A DNA stretch of 7,323 nucleotides from DATGMP01 sp035293565 (lineage in GTDB: Bacteria > Pseudomonadota > Alphaproteobacteria > BOG-932 > Roseiterribacteraceae), in the NCBI GenBank assembly GCA_035293565.1, contig DATGMP010000123.1, positions 1 to 7,323 of the forward strand, in the 5' to 3' direction. A program made the position numbers and the translations under genes. The notes under the pieces are model-generated. The model saw nothing but the letters and a program-made list of their open reading frames with translations, had not been told where the DNA came from and did not search any database. How positions within the stretch are numbered: the first letter of the stretch is position 1; every line of letters starts with the position of its first letter. Shown here in pieces: positions 6,175 through 7,323 of the stretch.

Positions 6175-7104
6175 TTAGTTCAATCCGGCGACGATCTTCT
6201 CGGATACGTCCCACAGCTTCGCCGCGAGCGCCGGATCATTGGCATCGGCGCGTGGATTCTTGACGTTGCAATCGGCAAAATAGGCGCCGGAGACATTGGC
6301 CGCGCCGGGATTGACCGCGACATAGCATTCGGTCGCCGCGCCCTGCGGCACCGACTTGAGGAAGAGCGCGTCGGCCATCGCATACCCCGGCCTCTCCAGC
6401 CAATCCGGCATGCCGAGATTACGGCCGAGATTGGTGTGGATCACGCCGGGATGGACGGCGTTGGCAATCTTCCCGGTTCCGGCCAGGCGCTTCGCCAGCT
6501 CCTTGGCGAACAGGATGTTGGCCATCTTGGATTGGCCGTAATTCGTCCAGGGGCCGTAAGACTTCTCGCCTGACAGATCGTCGAAGCGGATCCCTTCCTT
6601 GGGAGCGCCCAGATGCGCCGCGCTGCTCAGCATCACGACGCGGCCGTCGGGGGCGAGCAGGTCGAGCAAGCCGGTCACAAGGATGAAATGGCCGATATGG
6701 TTGGTGAAGAATTGCAGCTCGTAGCCGTGGGCTTGCTCGAGCTTGGGCAGCGCCATGATGCCGGCATTGCAGAGAATCACGTCGAGCGGCGTCCCCTTGG
6801 CCTTGAGCGTTGCCACGCAGGCCCGGACCGAGGCCGGATCGGAAAGCTCGCAGGCGACGCCGGTCGTCTTTCCCGTGACGCTGGCGCAGGCCGCATTCGC
6901 CTTGGCCTCGGTGCGCGCCGCGCCGACCACATGCGCACCGCGCAGCGCCAGGACCCGCATCGCTTCGAGCCCGAGGCCGGAGTTGCATCCGGTGATCAGG
7001 ATCGTTTTGCCGGCGAGGTCGAGCCCGGCGGTCACGTCTTCGGCGGTCGATCCATAACCGAATCCGCTCGGTCCTTTGCCTTTCAACAGCGCGTAAAGGG
7101 ACAT
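6175..7104 (-). CDS. Short-chain dehydrogenase/reductase, retinol dehydrogenase-like
   Basis: NAD(P)-dependent oxidoreductase of 309 aa, presumed cytoplasmic, acting on an alcohol/carbonyl pair of unknown identity. The ATG at 7104 is preferred over one at 7185 because GGAGGTGAG (7117-7109) lies 4 bases upstream and homologous-looking sequence begins there. The Rossmann motif TGCNSGLG is at 38-45, NAG at 113-115, the catalytic Ser at 160/161 (LSSAAH), and Tyr189-Lys193 in YGQSK. A HPGVIHTNLGR segment follows, typical of the retinol/WW-domain oxidoreductase-like branch. A short N-terminal extension of about 30 residues precedes the first strand (KTILITGCNSG), and there is no signal peptide. All active-site residues are intact. 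It converges on the EthD-like gene and is divergent from the partial gene at 7232. A link to alcohol oxidation by the PQQ enzyme is possible but not shown. Confidence 0.92.
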   Translation of the reverse strand: MSLYALLKGKGPSGFGYGSTAEDVTAGLDLAGKTILITGCNSGLGLEAMRVLALRGAHVVGAARTEAKANAACASVTGKTTGVACELSDPASVRACVATLKAKGTPLDVILCNAGIMALPKLEQAHGYELQFFTNHIGHFILVTGLLDLLAPDGRVVMLSSAAHLGAPKEGIRFDDLSGEKSYGPWTNYGQSKMANILFAKELAKRLAGTGKIANAVHPGVIHTNLGRNLGMPDWLERPGYAMADALFLKSVPQGAATECYVAVNPGAANVSGAYFADCNVKNPRADANDPALAAKLWDVSEKIVAGLN

Positions 7105-7231
7105 TTGGCTCACCTCCGGGAACAACATACTTTCGATTTCAGCGAATTCCCGCGCAAGGGGCGGAGTGCGCGAGGGGGCAGCCACCTCTAAATCGATGGC
7201 GATCCTGGAAGCCGAGGCGAGGAGCCATCAC
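7105..7231. promoter_or_regulatory. Divergent intergenic region, SDR and downstream gene
   Basis: These 127 bp lie between two divergent starts and must contain both promoters. Good ribosome binding sites stand at each end: minus-strand GGAGGTGAG at 7117-7109 and plus-strand GAGGAG at 7219-7224. No clear -35/-10 pair or palindromic operator was recognised. Confidence 0.5.
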
Positions 7232-7323
7232 ATGAGCGTCGTGTCCATTGACGAGTTTAAGACCATCCCCCGCGCGAGCTTGGCCGCCGGCTTCGTTACC
7301 GACGCGGAGCGTTGGGCGGCGAT
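7232..7323 (+). CDS. Unidentified protein, N-terminal fragment cut by window edge
   Basis: Only the first 30 codons are present, beginning MSVVSIDEFKTIPRAS and ending with TDAERWAA. The ATG at 7232 has GAGGAG at 7219-7224 with a 7-base spacer; an in-frame ATG at 7196 has no such site and is less likely. The final TDAERWAA faintly resembles the start of Ada-type methylated-DNA repair/regulatory proteins, where a similar segment precedes the zinc-binding domain. That domain lies outside the window, so no function is assigned. Confidence 0.6.
   Translation, partial: MSVVSIDEFKTIPRASLAAGFVTDAERWAA

Noticed and set aside
7105..7185. N-terminal extension of the SDR to the ATG at 7185
   Set aside because: GGAGGTGAG directly precedes the ATG at 7104, and the extra 27 residues carry no conserved SDR feature.

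Overview
The window is GC-rich DNA with long ORFs, good Shine-Dalgarno sites and a PQQ/heme alcohol oxidation gene. This fits an alphaproteobacterium of the Rhizobiales (Bradyrhizobium-like) type. The taxonomic call is an inference from base composition and gene content only.

Layout, left to right. (1) 1-1494, minus: the N-terminal 498 codons of a large patatin-like lipid acyl hydrolase, running off the left edge. (2) 1607-2926, minus: an NRAMP-fold metal transporter whose TM1 and TM6 metal-binding motifs differ from the canonical ones. (3) 3007-5136, minus: a secreted PQQ-dependent alcohol dehydrogenase with a fused C-terminal cytochrome c and the extra Asp that marks lanthanide-dependent enzymes. 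A strong stem-loop lies just after its stop and separates it from the transporter. (4) A 110-bp divergent control region with two 10-bp direct repeats exactly 30 bp apart and a 7-5-7 inverted repeat. (5) 5247-6026, plus: a probably Tat-exported protein that looks like two EthD-type ferredoxin-like domains in tandem. (6) 6027-6174: a convergent spacer with small hairpins and an A8 tract. (7) 6175-7104, minus: a classical short-chain dehydrogenase/reductase. (8) 7232 onward, plus: the first 30 codons of another gene, divergent from the SDR and not identifiable with confidence.

The most coherent functional unit is the divergent pair at 3007-6026. A periplasmic quinohemoprotein would oxidise an alcohol and pass electrons through its own heme c. 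An exported EthD-like protein of unknown role is made from the other side of the same control region. The SDR could act on related alcohols, aldehydes or ketones in the cytoplasm, but nothing in the sequence ties it to the pair. No tRNA, rRNA, CRISPR array, insertion sequence or integrase was seen. No gene-free stretch exceeds 150 bases.
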